Of a DNA stretch of 64,000 bases, positions 54,899 through 63,217 are shown piece by piece. Position 1 is the stretch's first letter. Each line of letters starts with the position of its first letter. The translations under genes were made by a program, and so were the position numbers. The notes under the pieces are model-generated. The model searched no databases, was not told the origin of the DNA, and worked only from the letters and a program-made list of their open reading frames with translations. Source of the stretch: an uncultured Myxococcales bacterium (lineage in GTDB: Bacteria; Myxococcota_A; UBA9042); the NCBI GenBank assembly GCA_903883645.1, contig CAISBR010000171.1:1-64000 (forward strand), written 5' to 3'.

Positions 54899-55663
54899 TT
54901 GAGTTCGCCACGCGACCCCTTCAATCCCTTCCGCCCCGTTGCGCCGCGCCCCGCGGACCCGCGTGCAGCGACACCCGCGACGCCAAGCGTGCAGACGGTG
55001 CCGAATGCCCAGCCGGCCAGCCGGCCATTGTTTGACCCGTTTGCAGCGCGCCCCGCGTCTGGCCCGCCTACTTCGAGCAGTTTTGACCCGTTTGCCGGGC
55101 GGCCCGCGACCCGCCCCGGTTTCGATACCACGCCGGCGCCACCCCTGCCGCCTGCGCAGCCCACTGCCCCAAGCGCGCAGCCCACTGCCCCCAGCGCGCA
55201 GCCGCCGCGCACCGCCGTGGTTCTGGCACCTGCCACTCCTCTGGTGCGCACAGAGCCAGAGTTTTGGTCTGTTGCCCGCGTTATGGAGTTCAGGCCGGCG
55301 CTCACTGCCAATGAACTAGCCGATTTAACGCGTCTTGTGCAGCAGAGGCAGATTCAGGCAGGAGCGATTATCGTGCAGCAGGGCGAGCCGGCCGATGCGG
55401 GCGCGATCATTGGCCAAGGCCAGGGCCACATGCGGTACGACACTCCGGGGCGGTCGCCGGTGCAATTTGGCAAGCTGCGCCCAGGGTTAATCGTGGGCGA
55501 TGGCGCGGTGTCGGGCGGTGGCTACCACGGGGCATCGGTACTCGCCAGCAGCGGTTGCACGGTTTGGACCTTTACGGCCGGCGACATCGCCCGGTTGCGA
55601 AGCCAAAATCCCGGACTTTTCAATAAGCTATGTGCCCTGGTGCGAACACAGCAGGCCGGCTAA
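54899..55663 (+). CDS. Pro-rich protein with C-terminal cyclic-nucleotide-binding-like domain
   Basis: A 254-residue protein. Residues 1-105 are disordered and Pro/Ala-rich, with three DPF motifs (RDPFNPFRP, LFDPFAARP, SFDPFAGRP) and repeated PTAPSAQ. Residues about 128-250 resemble a CAP-effector-domain beta roll: IIVQQGEPADAGAIIGQG, LRPGLIVGDGAVSGGGYHGASVLA, then AGDIARLRSQNPGLFNKL. The Arg/Ser phosphate-binding cassette of true cAMP-binding domains is altered, so ligand binding is uncertain. There is no DNA-binding helix-turn-helix. The TTG start at 54899 is decided by AGGAG six bases ahead. Confidence 0.75.
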   Translation: MSSPRDPFNPFRPVAPRPADPRAATPATPSVQTVPNAQPASRPLFDPFAARPASGPPTSSSFDPFAGRPATRPGFDTTPAPPLPPAQPTAPSAQPTAPSAQPPRTAVVLAPATPLVRTEPEFWSVARVMEFRPALTANELADLTRLVQQRQIQAGAIIVQQGEPADAGAIIGQGQGHMRYDTPGRSPVQFGKLRPGLIVGDGAVSGGGYHGASVLASSGCTVWTFTAGDIARLRSQNPGLFNKLCALVRTQQAG

Positions 55664-55812
55664 TCACCCTAAAATCGAGTGAGATCGCCGCGCACCGCTA
55701 AGGTGGTGACTGTATGCCTCAGTGGTGCGCGCTCGGCGTGGCTTCGGCTTGACCGCAGGCACTGCTACGGCCAAATTGGGCCGAGCAGAGCAAGCAGAAG
55801 GTGAGGTTATCG

Positions 55813-58209
55813 ATGGCGTCCTTGCAAACCACAGCGGCTCCCCAGACTGCCCCTCAGGGGATCACTCCTTCACCGCAAGGTGGCGCACCGCAAGCCAAAC
55901 CGGGCGCACCGGCCGCTGGTACTGCCGAAGCCACCCGCGACAAGGTAGCCCGCGCCAACTATGCCGACGGAGCGGCGCTGGTAAAGCCCGAAAATCGGCC
56001 AGGTTATGCGGGCACCAAACAGGCCGTGGCGCCCAAAGGCGCGGCTGCGGTTGCGGTGAAGCCGGGCGCGGCGAAAGAGGGCCAGGAACCCAAGGAGCTC
56101 GAGGCGACGGTCTCGACGCCGGTGGGTGAGGCCAAGTACGCTAAAGCAGGCGGAAAGTCTGTGCAGCTCGTCAAACCTGAGGCGGAACAAGGCGAAGGCG
56201 GCAAGGCGGCGAAGCCAAAGGGACCGTCGCTGCCAAAGGTGGCCGAGGTCGGGCCCAGCAAAGAGATTTTAGCTGGTGGGACGAAGAAAGACCTGGGCGG
56301 CGGAAAGTACTCCCAGACCTTTGCGGGAACGTCGGCGAAGAACGAGGTCAAGCCCGAAGCCGAAGTAGGCAAAGACGGTGCAAAGGCCGAATTGGCCTCT
56401 GGCGAGGCGATGGCGGCCGCAGGTGCCAAGATCGGCGTTGGCGGCAGGGCCGAAAAAGAAGGCAAATACGGCAAGGCCGAGGCCAAAGGCGACGCAGCCC
56501 TGGTGGCGCAAGCGGGTGCCAAGGCCGGCTACAAGGTCGGCACGGACGGCGTAGTGGCGAGCGCGGATGCGTCGGCCAAGGTGGGCGCTGAGGCCTCGGG
56601 CAGCGCTGAAGTGACCTCGCAGAAGTTCTTGGGTGCGGATGCGGGCGCGGGCGCTAGCGGCAAGGCCTTTGCGGGTGCGCGCGTCGGAGCAGGTGGTAAG
56701 GTTGGAATTACAAAGGACTTTATCGGTGCCAAGGGCGCGGTCGGCGGCTTTGCGGGTGTCGAGGCCAAGGGCGATGTGCACGCCCACGTGGGCCCGGTCG
56801 GCGCCAAGGTCGAGGCTTCGGCCCAGGCTGGCGTTGGCGCGTCGCTAGAAGGCGAGGTGACTTTTGAGCACGGCAAACTCAAGATCAGCGCCAAAGCCGC
56901 GGTCGCGCTCGGCATCGGCGCGTCGCTGGGCGGCTCGGTCGAGATTGACATCGCCCAGGCAATCAAGATGGGCGGTGAGATCGCCAAGATTGCTTACAAA
57001 TTTGCTGACCAAGACGGCGATGGCCGCCTGACGCTCAACGACCCGGCCACACTGGCCGCCAAGGGCGTGCGCGGCGGTGCCAAGCGCATCGACAAAGGCG
57101 TCGACAAGGCCATCGCGGCGCTTGATGCCGACGGCGACGGAAAATTCAGCAGTGCCGACATGAAGTTGCGAGCCCAGCAGGCGGGCGACGCCGTGGTCGG
57201 TGCGGGCAAGAAAGCGGGCCAAGCGGTGGTGGGCGCGGGCAAGTCGGCAGTGGCGGCGGGCAAGAAGGCTATGGATGCCGACGGCGACGGCAAGCTGAGC
57301 CTAAACGACGTAAAGGTCGGCGCGCAGAACGTGGGCACCAAGCTGGTCAAGGCCGAGCAGAAAGTGGTCGACGGTGCCAAGGGCGCAGCCAAGTGGGCGG
57401 CCAAAGAGGGCTCTGAACTCAAGCAGAATGCCGCCAAGACGCTCGCTACCGCGGGCAAGACGCTGCACAACGCTGCGGATCGCGATGGCGATGGCAAGCT
57501 GGGGCTTGGCGATGTCAAAGCGGGCGCGACGCAGGCGAAAGATGCGGTTGTGGGCGCAGGCAAGCAGGTTGGTCATGCGGCTGCAGCGGGTGCGCACAAG
57601 GTCGCCGATGGCGCCAAGTGGGCCGGTGGCAAGGTGGCCGCGGGGGCAGCTCAGGTCGGCGCGGCGATGCACCAGGCCGCCGATGTGAATGGCGACGGCA
57701 AGTTAGATGCGGCCGATGTCGCGGCGGCGCTGCAGCACGCTGGGCAGGCGGTGTCGGCCAAGGCGCAAGAGGCCAAGGCTGCCGTACAGCGGTCGCTCGA
57801 CGTGGATGGCGACGGCCAGGTGGATGCCAAGGACGCCGCCGCAGCAGCCAAAGCTGCAAAACAACGTGCAATTGCTGCATATCACGGTTCAGTCGACGCC
57901 GCTCGCGCTGCGGCACATCAGGCGATTGACACGGCGAAAGCAGCGGCAGCCGCGGCCAAGCAAGGCATGGATCGCGATGGCGATGGCAAACTCGGTCTCG
58001 GCGACGTCAAGGCTGGCGCCAAGCAGGCGTATGCGGGCGTTAAGCGTGGCGCCGGCGCTGTGGCCGCCAAGGGCAAGGCGGTGTGGGGCGATGTGAAGGC
58101 ACAGGCGTCGCAAGCGCGCGAAACCTTTGGCAGCGCCGTTACCGACGCGGGCGCGACACTCAAGGCCAGCTGGGGCAAAGTCTCGGGCTTCTTCGGCGCC
58201 GGCAACTAG
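55813..58209 (+). CDS. Large EF-hand repeat protein with NYxxGxxxVKP motif
   Basis: A 798-residue Ala/Gly/Lys-rich protein with no signal peptide. An N-terminal low-complexity segment carries NYADGAALVKP (49-59). Residues about 100-390 are Gly/Ala/Lys amphipathic repeats (EASGSAEVTSQKFLGADAGAG style). Seven calcium-binding EF-hand loops begin at residues 399, 438, 488, 556, 624, 663 and 720 (for example DQDGDGRLTLND, DADGDGKLSLND, DRDGDGKLGLGD), separated by helices such as KKAGQAVVGAGKSAVAAGKKAM. Loop spacings repeat (39, 50, 68, 68, 39, 57). ATG 55813 with GTGAGG ahead is preferred over GTG 55801. Calcium-dependent folding after release is inference. Confidence 0.85.
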   Translation: MASLQTTAAPQTAPQGITPSPQGGAPQAKPGAPAAGTAEATRDKVARANYADGAALVKPENRPGYAGTKQAVAPKGAAAVAVKPGAAKEGQEPKELEATVSTPVGEAKYAKAGGKSVQLVKPEAEQGEGGKAAKPKGPSLPKVAEVGPSKEILAGGTKKDLGGGKYSQTFAGTSAKNEVKPEAEVGKDGAKAELASGEAMAAAGAKIGVGGRAEKEGKYGKAEAKGDAALVAQAGAKAGYKVGTDGVVASADASAKVGAEASGSAEVTSQKFLGADAGAGASGKAFAGARVGAGGKVGITKDFIGAKGAVGGFAGVEAKGDVHAHVGPVGAKVEASAQAGVGASLEGEVTFEHGKLKISAKAAVALGIGASLGGSVEIDIAQAIKMGGEIAKIAYKFADQDGDGRLTLNDPATLAAKGVRGGAKRIDKGVDKAIAALDADGDGKFSSADMKLRAQQAGDAVVGAGKKAGQAVVGAGKSAVAAGKKAMDADGDGKLSLNDVKVGAQNVGTKLVKAEQKVVDGAKGAAKWAAKEGSELKQNAAKTLATAGKTLHNAADRDGDGKLGLGDVKAGATQAKDAVVGAGKQVGHAAAAGAHKVADGAKWAGGKVAAGAAQVGAAMHQAADVNGDGKLDAADVAAALQHAGQAVSAKAQEAKAAVQRSLDVDGDGQVDAKDAAAAAKAAKQRAIAAYHGSVDAARAAAHQAIDTAKAAAAAAKQGMDRDGDGKLGLGDVKAGAKQAYAGVKRGAGAVAAKGKAVWGDVKAQASQARETFGSAVTDAGATLKASWGKVSGFFGAGN

Positions 58210-58230
58210 CACAACCTATTGATTTAAAGC

Positions 58231-58270
58231 ACATCGGCGGCGCACTCGCACTTGAGGGCGCCGCCGATGT
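58231..58270. terminator. Bidirectional terminator-type hairpin
   Basis: A perfect 13 bp stem: ACATCGGCGGCGC (58231-58243) and GCGCCGCCGATGT (58258-58270) with a 14-base loop, placed between the convergent EF-hand gene and VOC gene. No T-run follows, but the position and strength make it the best terminator candidate in the window. Confidence 0.75.
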
Positions 58271-58293
58271 CGGTTTGGCGACAAGGCGAGCCG

Positions 58294-59019
58294 CTAGGCC
58301 GGCTGCACCAGTCCAAAGCGATTCTGATCCGGGTCCAAGAACAGGCTAAATAGGCTGCCATCGCCCACATCCACAGGCTCGCCAAGCACTTCGCCGCCGT
58401 TCTCGGCCACGGCACGGCTGGCGCGGGCCAAGTCGGCCACCCGCACGTAGTCGGTCATGCCGCGCAGTCGACCACCGCGCTCGCCGCCCACCAAGCCCAG
58501 GCCCGGCTGCAGCTCGGTTTCGATAGCGTAATCCTCGACTCCGTCGACCTCTTTGAAATTCCAGCCGACCAATTCGCTGAAGTAATGGCGCGCCTGCTGC
58601 AAGTCGCCCACGCCGATCTCGACCCAGCTGATGGCGTTGGTCGCGCTGCCCGAATGCTCGGGTTCGCCCATGGTTTCGGCCTGCCAAAAGGCGAGCTCGT
58701 TGTTCCAGGGGTCGAGCGTGTCGGTCCACGCGCCGGCATCGGGCACTTCGGACCGCTCGACCGCGACGCGGCCCCCTAGCTCGACCGCGCGACCGGCATC
58801 GACCACGCAGTCTTCGCTTTGCACATAGTGGCACACGCCCAGCGGCATGCCCGAGTCGCCCACCTGCCAGATCGACACGATGGGGGCTCGCCCGGTGTCG
58901 GCCATGGCGTATTCGTCGCTCAGGGCGGTGATGCGCCAATCGAAAACACTAGAATAGAAGGCAATTGCTCGCTTTAAGTCGCTGACTCGAATCTCGATTT
59001 GCCAGATGCGCCGGCCCAT
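58294..59019 (-). CDS. VOC-family protein with two glyoxalase-like domains
   Basis: A 241-residue protein with two tandem betaalphabetabetabeta modules: IWQIEIRVSDLKRAIAFYSSVFDW at the start and SWVEIGVGDLQQARHYFSELVGWNF in the second half, each followed by strands with the vicinal-oxygen-chelate pattern. No substrate is predicted; related two-domain proteins are often annotated as glyoxalase/bleomycin resistance or ring-cleavage relatives. ATG 59019 follows GCGAGGG; the longer frame to 59088 is less likely. Confidence 0.87.
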   Translation of the reverse strand: MGRRIWQIEIRVSDLKRAIAFYSSVFDWRITALSDEYAMADTGRAPIVSIWQVGDSGMPLGVCHYVQSEDCVVDAGRAVELGGRVAVERSEVPDAGAWTDTLDPWNNELAFWQAETMGEPEHSGSATNAISWVEIGVGDLQQARHYFSELVGWNFKEVDGVEDYAIETELQPGLGLVGGERGGRLRGMTDYVRVADLARASRAVAENGGEVLGEPVDVGDGSLFSLFLDPDQNRFGLVQPA

Positions 59020-59134
59020 GCCGCCCTCGCTGCGCACAGTTAGGAGTGCGAATACGGCAAGGCTACGCCGGCAAGGGCAGTTTGGCAAAGCCCGCTGGCG
59101 GCTGCCGTGGCAAAGTGCGCAAACTTTGCGTAGT

Positions 59135-60691
59135 TTAAGGCGCCGTCGTCGGAGTCACCGCGTGCTGCAGCAGTAGCCAGGCGCCAGACTGGCCGGCTAC
59201 GCGCGACTGCTTTAGTAACCGCTGCAAAAGCTTGGGGTTTGGCGCTCGCACCAGGGCAAACTCGTAGTCGGCCCAATGCTCGGCAGTGCGGAACTTGCCC
59301 GGCTGGGTCTGCGGCGGCGCGGGTCGCTCGGCACCGGGCCGCACGTGCACCGGATTCAATGCAGTACCAAACACATAGGGGACAAAGCCCGCGCGGTGGC
59401 GAATCGGATGGTAGTAGCCCGCGTGAATGTGCGGCTGGAACATCTGCGGCTGCAGTTCGGGCGAAGTCGGGTCGGCCATAAGCGGTAATAACCTAGATTT
59501 ACTTGGTATTTTATCAACAAGCGGCAGCACCTCGCCGATCTCGTCGCCAAGGCGCCACTGCTTGACCGCACCGTGCAGCGTGAGACCGGCGACCAGCGCC
59601 ACCAGCACAATGGCGGACCGAGGCGCCAGCTCGAGCCGACCGGCCAGCACCGCCAGCAGCGCATACACCAACGCGATCAAGCGCAAATTAAGGTAGAAAT
59701 ACTGAATACCTACGTCCGCTTGCGGCAAGACAAGATAGGCGAGCGCCGTCGCAGCGAGCAGGGCCCACCACAGGCGGTCGCGCCACGTCGGCGGCTGCAG
59801 CGGCGCAGGCTGGGTGCGAGCAGCCATAGCCAGCACCACCAGGACGCCCAGCCATGCTGCGAGCGGCACCGCATCGAAGCCGCGCGCGCCGAGCATCCCT
59901 ACGGCCGGCATGAGGGCAAAGATAGCGGCAAATTCAAGACTTGGAGGCACAAACTGGTGCTGTACCGCGGGGCCACCCAGACCCGCCGCCAGCAAAAGTG
60001 CCACGGTCGTGGCCAGCGCCGTCGCCGCCAGCAGCAGCCCACGCCGCCGCACCAGCGCAGGCAGCGGCCGCCACAGCGAGGCCAGCGCCGCCAGGCCCGC
60101 ATAGGCCAACCCTGCAAACGGATGGGTTAGGTTAAGCAAAAGCACCACCGCAGCATGGCCCAGCCACCACCGCCGCGGCGGGTGTTCGCTTGTCGCATCC
60201 GTGTGCTGCAGCAGCGCCCACACGAGCAGCGGCACGGCCAGGCACCAGTTGACCAGCCCAAGGTACCAGCACTGGGTAAACGTAAGCGGCACCCACAGTA
60301 GCAGCCCGTAGCGCGGCAAAGTGGGCGTGGGTGCGCTACGGCGCAAGTGGCGGTCGGCAGCCGCAATCGCAAGCGCGGTGGCCACGCCCACCAGCGACAG
60401 GGTCAAACGGCCCGCGGCCTCAAGACCGAACAGCGGGGTAAGCAGCGCGATCAGTGCGTAAATACTGGTATACGGCCCTAGATGCCACTCGCCCACGTAG
60501 TGTTGGCTCAGCGGGCCGCCGGGCGGGTCCAGAAGCACCGCGACGTTGAAAAGATGTTGGGGATAGTCTTGCAGCGGCGGCAACGCGGCCAGCCATACCG
60601 GCAGCAGGCCAAGGGCGGTAAGCAGCGACAAGGCCAGCAGAAATGGCCACCTAGTCGGAGCGGACGGCATTGGGGTGGCGGGAATCGACAT
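59135..60691 (-). CDS. Multispanning membrane protein, distant paralog of the 8.8-10.7 kb protein
   Basis: A 518-residue protein with about ten spans. The first extracytoplasmic loop has LPPLQDYPQHLFNVAVLL, matching in position LPVVDNQSHMHLIKLMHDW of the protein at 8810-10702, and later LGLVNWCLAVPLLVWALL matches MGFFNFLMSIPVFLFLL there. The C-terminal soluble part contains GYYHPIRHRAGFVPYVFGTA. Likely GT-C-like or a lipid-linked sugar protein, but no catalytic motif is proven. Start at 60691 is uncertain (60670 is possible). Divergent from the sulfatase gene. Confidence 0.78.
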   Translation of the reverse strand: MSIPATPMPSAPTRWPFLLALSLLTALGLLPVWLAALPPLQDYPQHLFNVAVLLDPPGGPLSQHYVGEWHLGPYTSIYALIALLTPLFGLEAAGRLTLSLVGVATALAIAAADRHLRRSAPTPTLPRYGLLLWVPLTFTQCWYLGLVNWCLAVPLLVWALLQHTDATSEHPPRRWWLGHAAVVLLLNLTHPFAGLAYAGLAALASLWRPLPALVRRRGLLLAATALATTVALLLAAGLGGPAVQHQFVPPSLEFAAIFALMPAVGMLGARGFDAVPLAAWLGVLVVLAMAARTQPAPLQPPTWRDRLWWALLAATALAYLVLPQADVGIQYFYLNLRLIALVYALLAVLAGRLELAPRSAIVLVALVAGLTLHGAVKQWRLGDEIGEVLPLVDKIPSKSRLLPLMADPTSPELQPQMFQPHIHAGYYHPIRHRAGFVPYVFGTALNPVHVRPGAERPAPPQTQPGKFRTAEHWADYEFALVRAPNPKLLQRLLKQSRVAGQSGAWLLLQHAVTPTTAP

Positions 60692-60892
60692 GCTGCGTAT
60701 CGGCCCTGGCGAGGACTCTGCGCGACCGTACGCTGGCCTCGCGGCAGGGTCAAGCCGCTTGGGCTGCGGCTGCTGCGGGCGTGCGCCTTGACGAGCCGTG
60801 ACCGGTGCACCAGACTGGCGCATACGCGGCGGCGAGGGCACGGCAAGGTGGCGAATCGGATAGATAATCAAGGCATTCTCCGACCTCGCCCT

Positions 60893-63145
60893 ATGTGGAT
60901 GGCGCACTTGTACTACGCGGCATGGTGCTTGATGCCGGCGCTGGCGGTGGCGGTGGGTACCAAGGCCTGGCGCGCGGCGAGGCTCATCGAGCGCTTGCAC
61001 CTGCCGCTGCACACCACGTATCTAGGCATTTTTTGGTCGGATCTGGGCCTGTGGCTGGCGCTGGCTGGCATGGGCGGTCTGCTGCTGTGGCTTGGGCAAG
61101 GGCGCGCGCCGCGTCTGGCGCGGATTGCCCTGCATGGCCTGGCGCTCGCGACGAGCTTGGTGGCGACGCTCGACCTCGTGTTCTATGCCACCACGGGCGA
61201 CCAGCTCGACTGGGACCTGTTCCACTACGCCGTGCGCAATCTGGCGATGCTGTGGCAGGTGCTCGGCAGTGAGACGACACCAGGTAAGTTATTGCTGCTA
61301 TTCGCTTTTCCTTCCATGACGCTGCTCCCGCTGCTGCTGCGCCGTGGCGCGCCGCTGGGGCTGCCCTGGCGGATCCGCGACGCTCTGGCCGTTGTGGCAG
61401 TGGCGCTGTCGCTGGCGGTGCCGCTGGGTCCGCGGGCACTTGCGCATCCAGTTGGCCTGCCCCCTGCGCTGCAACCACTTGATCATGCTATACAATGGAG
61501 TTGGCTGCAGGCCAGTGTGCGCGATCCAACGCCACCGCCGCCGGCGACCGTTGTGGGCCCGCCAAAGTGGCGCTGGCAGGCCGGAAAGCAAGACGCCAAG
61601 CGCCGTTACAACGTGCTGGTGGTGCTGCTCGAGTCGACACGGGCGAGCGCGACGAGCCTGGAACATCCCGAGCTAGTTACAACTCCGCGCCTGGCGACCC
61701 TGGCGGCCCGTGGGCTTTGGGCGAGCCAAGCCTACACGACGATTCCGCATACGACTAAGGCACTTATCGCAACGCTGTGCGGTTATCCACCCCGCATTGA
61801 CCCCGAGTTTAGCGAGGCGGAGTGGGGCGCGCTGCCGGCGGCGTGCTTGGCCGAACTCCTTGGTCAGCAAGGCTATCGCAGCCTTTTTCTGACCGCGGCC
61901 GCTGGCAAGTTCGAAAATAACCACCAACTGGTCGAGCAGATGGGCTACCAAACCGTGATCATGGGCGACGAGCTCGCCGATCCGAGCTATGCGCCGCAGG
62001 TGGCCGGGCACGCACAGATCAACTATTTTGGCTACGAAGACGCGGTGTTGCCAGGCCTGCTGCTCGGCTGGACGGCGCGGCAGACTGAGCCCTTTTTCGC
62101 AACGGTGCTCACGCTCAACGCCCACCACCCGTACCAGCTGCCGGGCAATCGGCCGCGGCCCAACTTGGCGCCGGGCAGCCTGGGCGATTATCTGGCGGCG
62201 GTGCAGTCGACGGACGCGGTGCTGGGCGAAATCCTAGATGGCCTTCAGAAACAAGGACATGGCAACGACACGCTGGTGCTAGTTCTGGGCGATCACGGCG
62301 AGGCCTTTGGCGAGCACGGCCAGGCGCAACACGACGATGTGCCGTACGACGAGGCGCTGCGCATTCCGCTGGTGCTGGCGGGGCCGGGTGTGCTGGCGGG
62401 GCAGCGCGCCAAGGGGCTGCGGCAAAACCTGGATGTAGCCCCCACGGTTCTTGAACTGCTTGGTATTTCGTTCGAAAGTGGCGCGCGCCCCGGCATTTCG
62501 CTGCTGTCGGCGCAGGGGCATATGCGGCTTGACTTGGCAGTATGGCCGCGCGATCGCGCACTTATCGAGCTGTCTGACGCGCGCAAGCTGATCGACCACC
62601 TGGGGCGCCGCGAGGCCGAAGTGTTTGATCTGGCGCAGGACTCAAGCGAGACCCGCGACATCGGCGCAGAAGTGGCCCAAGCCGAGCGCGAGGCCGCGCA
62701 TACGCGACTGCTGAACTGGCGCAACGAAGTCATGCAAGTCTGGGCTCGCCAAGGGCTTATCGGACATGCGCAGGTACTACCACAACTGCCCGCGACGGCG
62801 CAGCGGCTTGAACTCGCCCTGGGATGCGGCCTGCGGCTGGTGGCACAAGAACTGGACAATGCCTCGCAACCACCCGAACTTAAGCTTTATCTTCGCTCTG
62901 TGGCGCCCGCTACTGCGGCGCGGCGGCTCGAGCTGACCGCACCTGTGCCGGGCCGGCCCGACGAGGCGGTGCCGCCGCTCGCGGAACCCAGGCCGCTGCC
63001 GCCGCCCGCTTGGCCGATGGGTGCTAGTATTTTGCAGCGTTACGCGCTGTCAGCGCCGCCGCGGGGGCCGTTGCGGTTGCGAGCGCTGCAGGCCAATGGT
63101 GCGGCGTGTGGTGGTGCGCAAGAGCTGAAGCTGCCTTCGCATTGA
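60893..63145 (+). CDS. LtaS-like membrane sulfatase / phosphatidylglycerol-type transferase
   Basis: A 750-residue protein with about five N-terminal spans and an extracellular alkaline-phosphatase-fold domain. Features: VVLLESTRASATS (metal-binding Glu), TTIPHTTKALIATLCGYPP (nucleophile Thr region), NAHHPYQLPG and GDHGEAFGEHGQ (metal-binding Asp/His). This is the domain set of LtaS and of EptA/MdoB-type phosphoethanolamine or phosphoglycerol transferases, which modify lipid A or periplasmic glucans. The C-terminal 130 residues add a Pro-rich beta domain. ATG 60893 or 60899 may be used. Divergent from a membrane protein, 201 bp apart. Confidence 0.88.
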   Translation: MWMAHLYYAAWCLMPALAVAVGTKAWRAARLIERLHLPLHTTYLGIFWSDLGLWLALAGMGGLLLWLGQGRAPRLARIALHGLALATSLVATLDLVFYATTGDQLDWDLFHYAVRNLAMLWQVLGSETTPGKLLLLFAFPSMTLLPLLLRRGAPLGLPWRIRDALAVVAVALSLAVPLGPRALAHPVGLPPALQPLDHAIQWSWLQASVRDPTPPPPATVVGPPKWRWQAGKQDAKRRYNVLVVLLESTRASATSLEHPELVTTPRLATLAARGLWASQAYTTIPHTTKALIATLCGYPPRIDPEFSEAEWGALPAACLAELLGQQGYRSLFLTAAAGKFENNHQLVEQMGYQTVIMGDELADPSYAPQVAGHAQINYFGYEDAVLPGLLLGWTARQTEPFFATVLTLNAHHPYQLPGNRPRPNLAPGSLGDYLAAVQSTDAVLGEILDGLQKQGHGNDTLVLVLGDHGEAFGEHGQAQHDDVPYDEALRIPLVLAGPGVLAGQRAKGLRQNLDVAPTVLELLGISFESGARPGISLLSAQGHMRLDLAVWPRDRALIELSDARKLIDHLGRREAEVFDLAQDSSETRDIGAEVAQAEREAAHTRLLNWRNEVMQVWARQGLIGHAQVLPQLPATAQRLELALGCGLRLVAQELDNASQPPELKLYLRSVAPATAARRLELTAPVPGRPDEAVPPLAEPRPLPPPAWPMGASILQRYALSAPPRGPLRLRALQANGAACGGAQELKLPSH

Positions 63146-63217
63146 CGTCGCCGACCGTTTGTGCCAAATCGCCGCGCAGACGTTACCCTGCCCTCCGCCC
63201 GCCACACGAAGGTGACC

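Noticed and set aside
57001-58010. Dockerin domains of a cellulosome in the EF-hand protein
   Set aside because: The loops are EF-hand-like but are not arranged as paired 22-residue dockerin repeats, and there is no cohesin or glycosidase in the same gene set.
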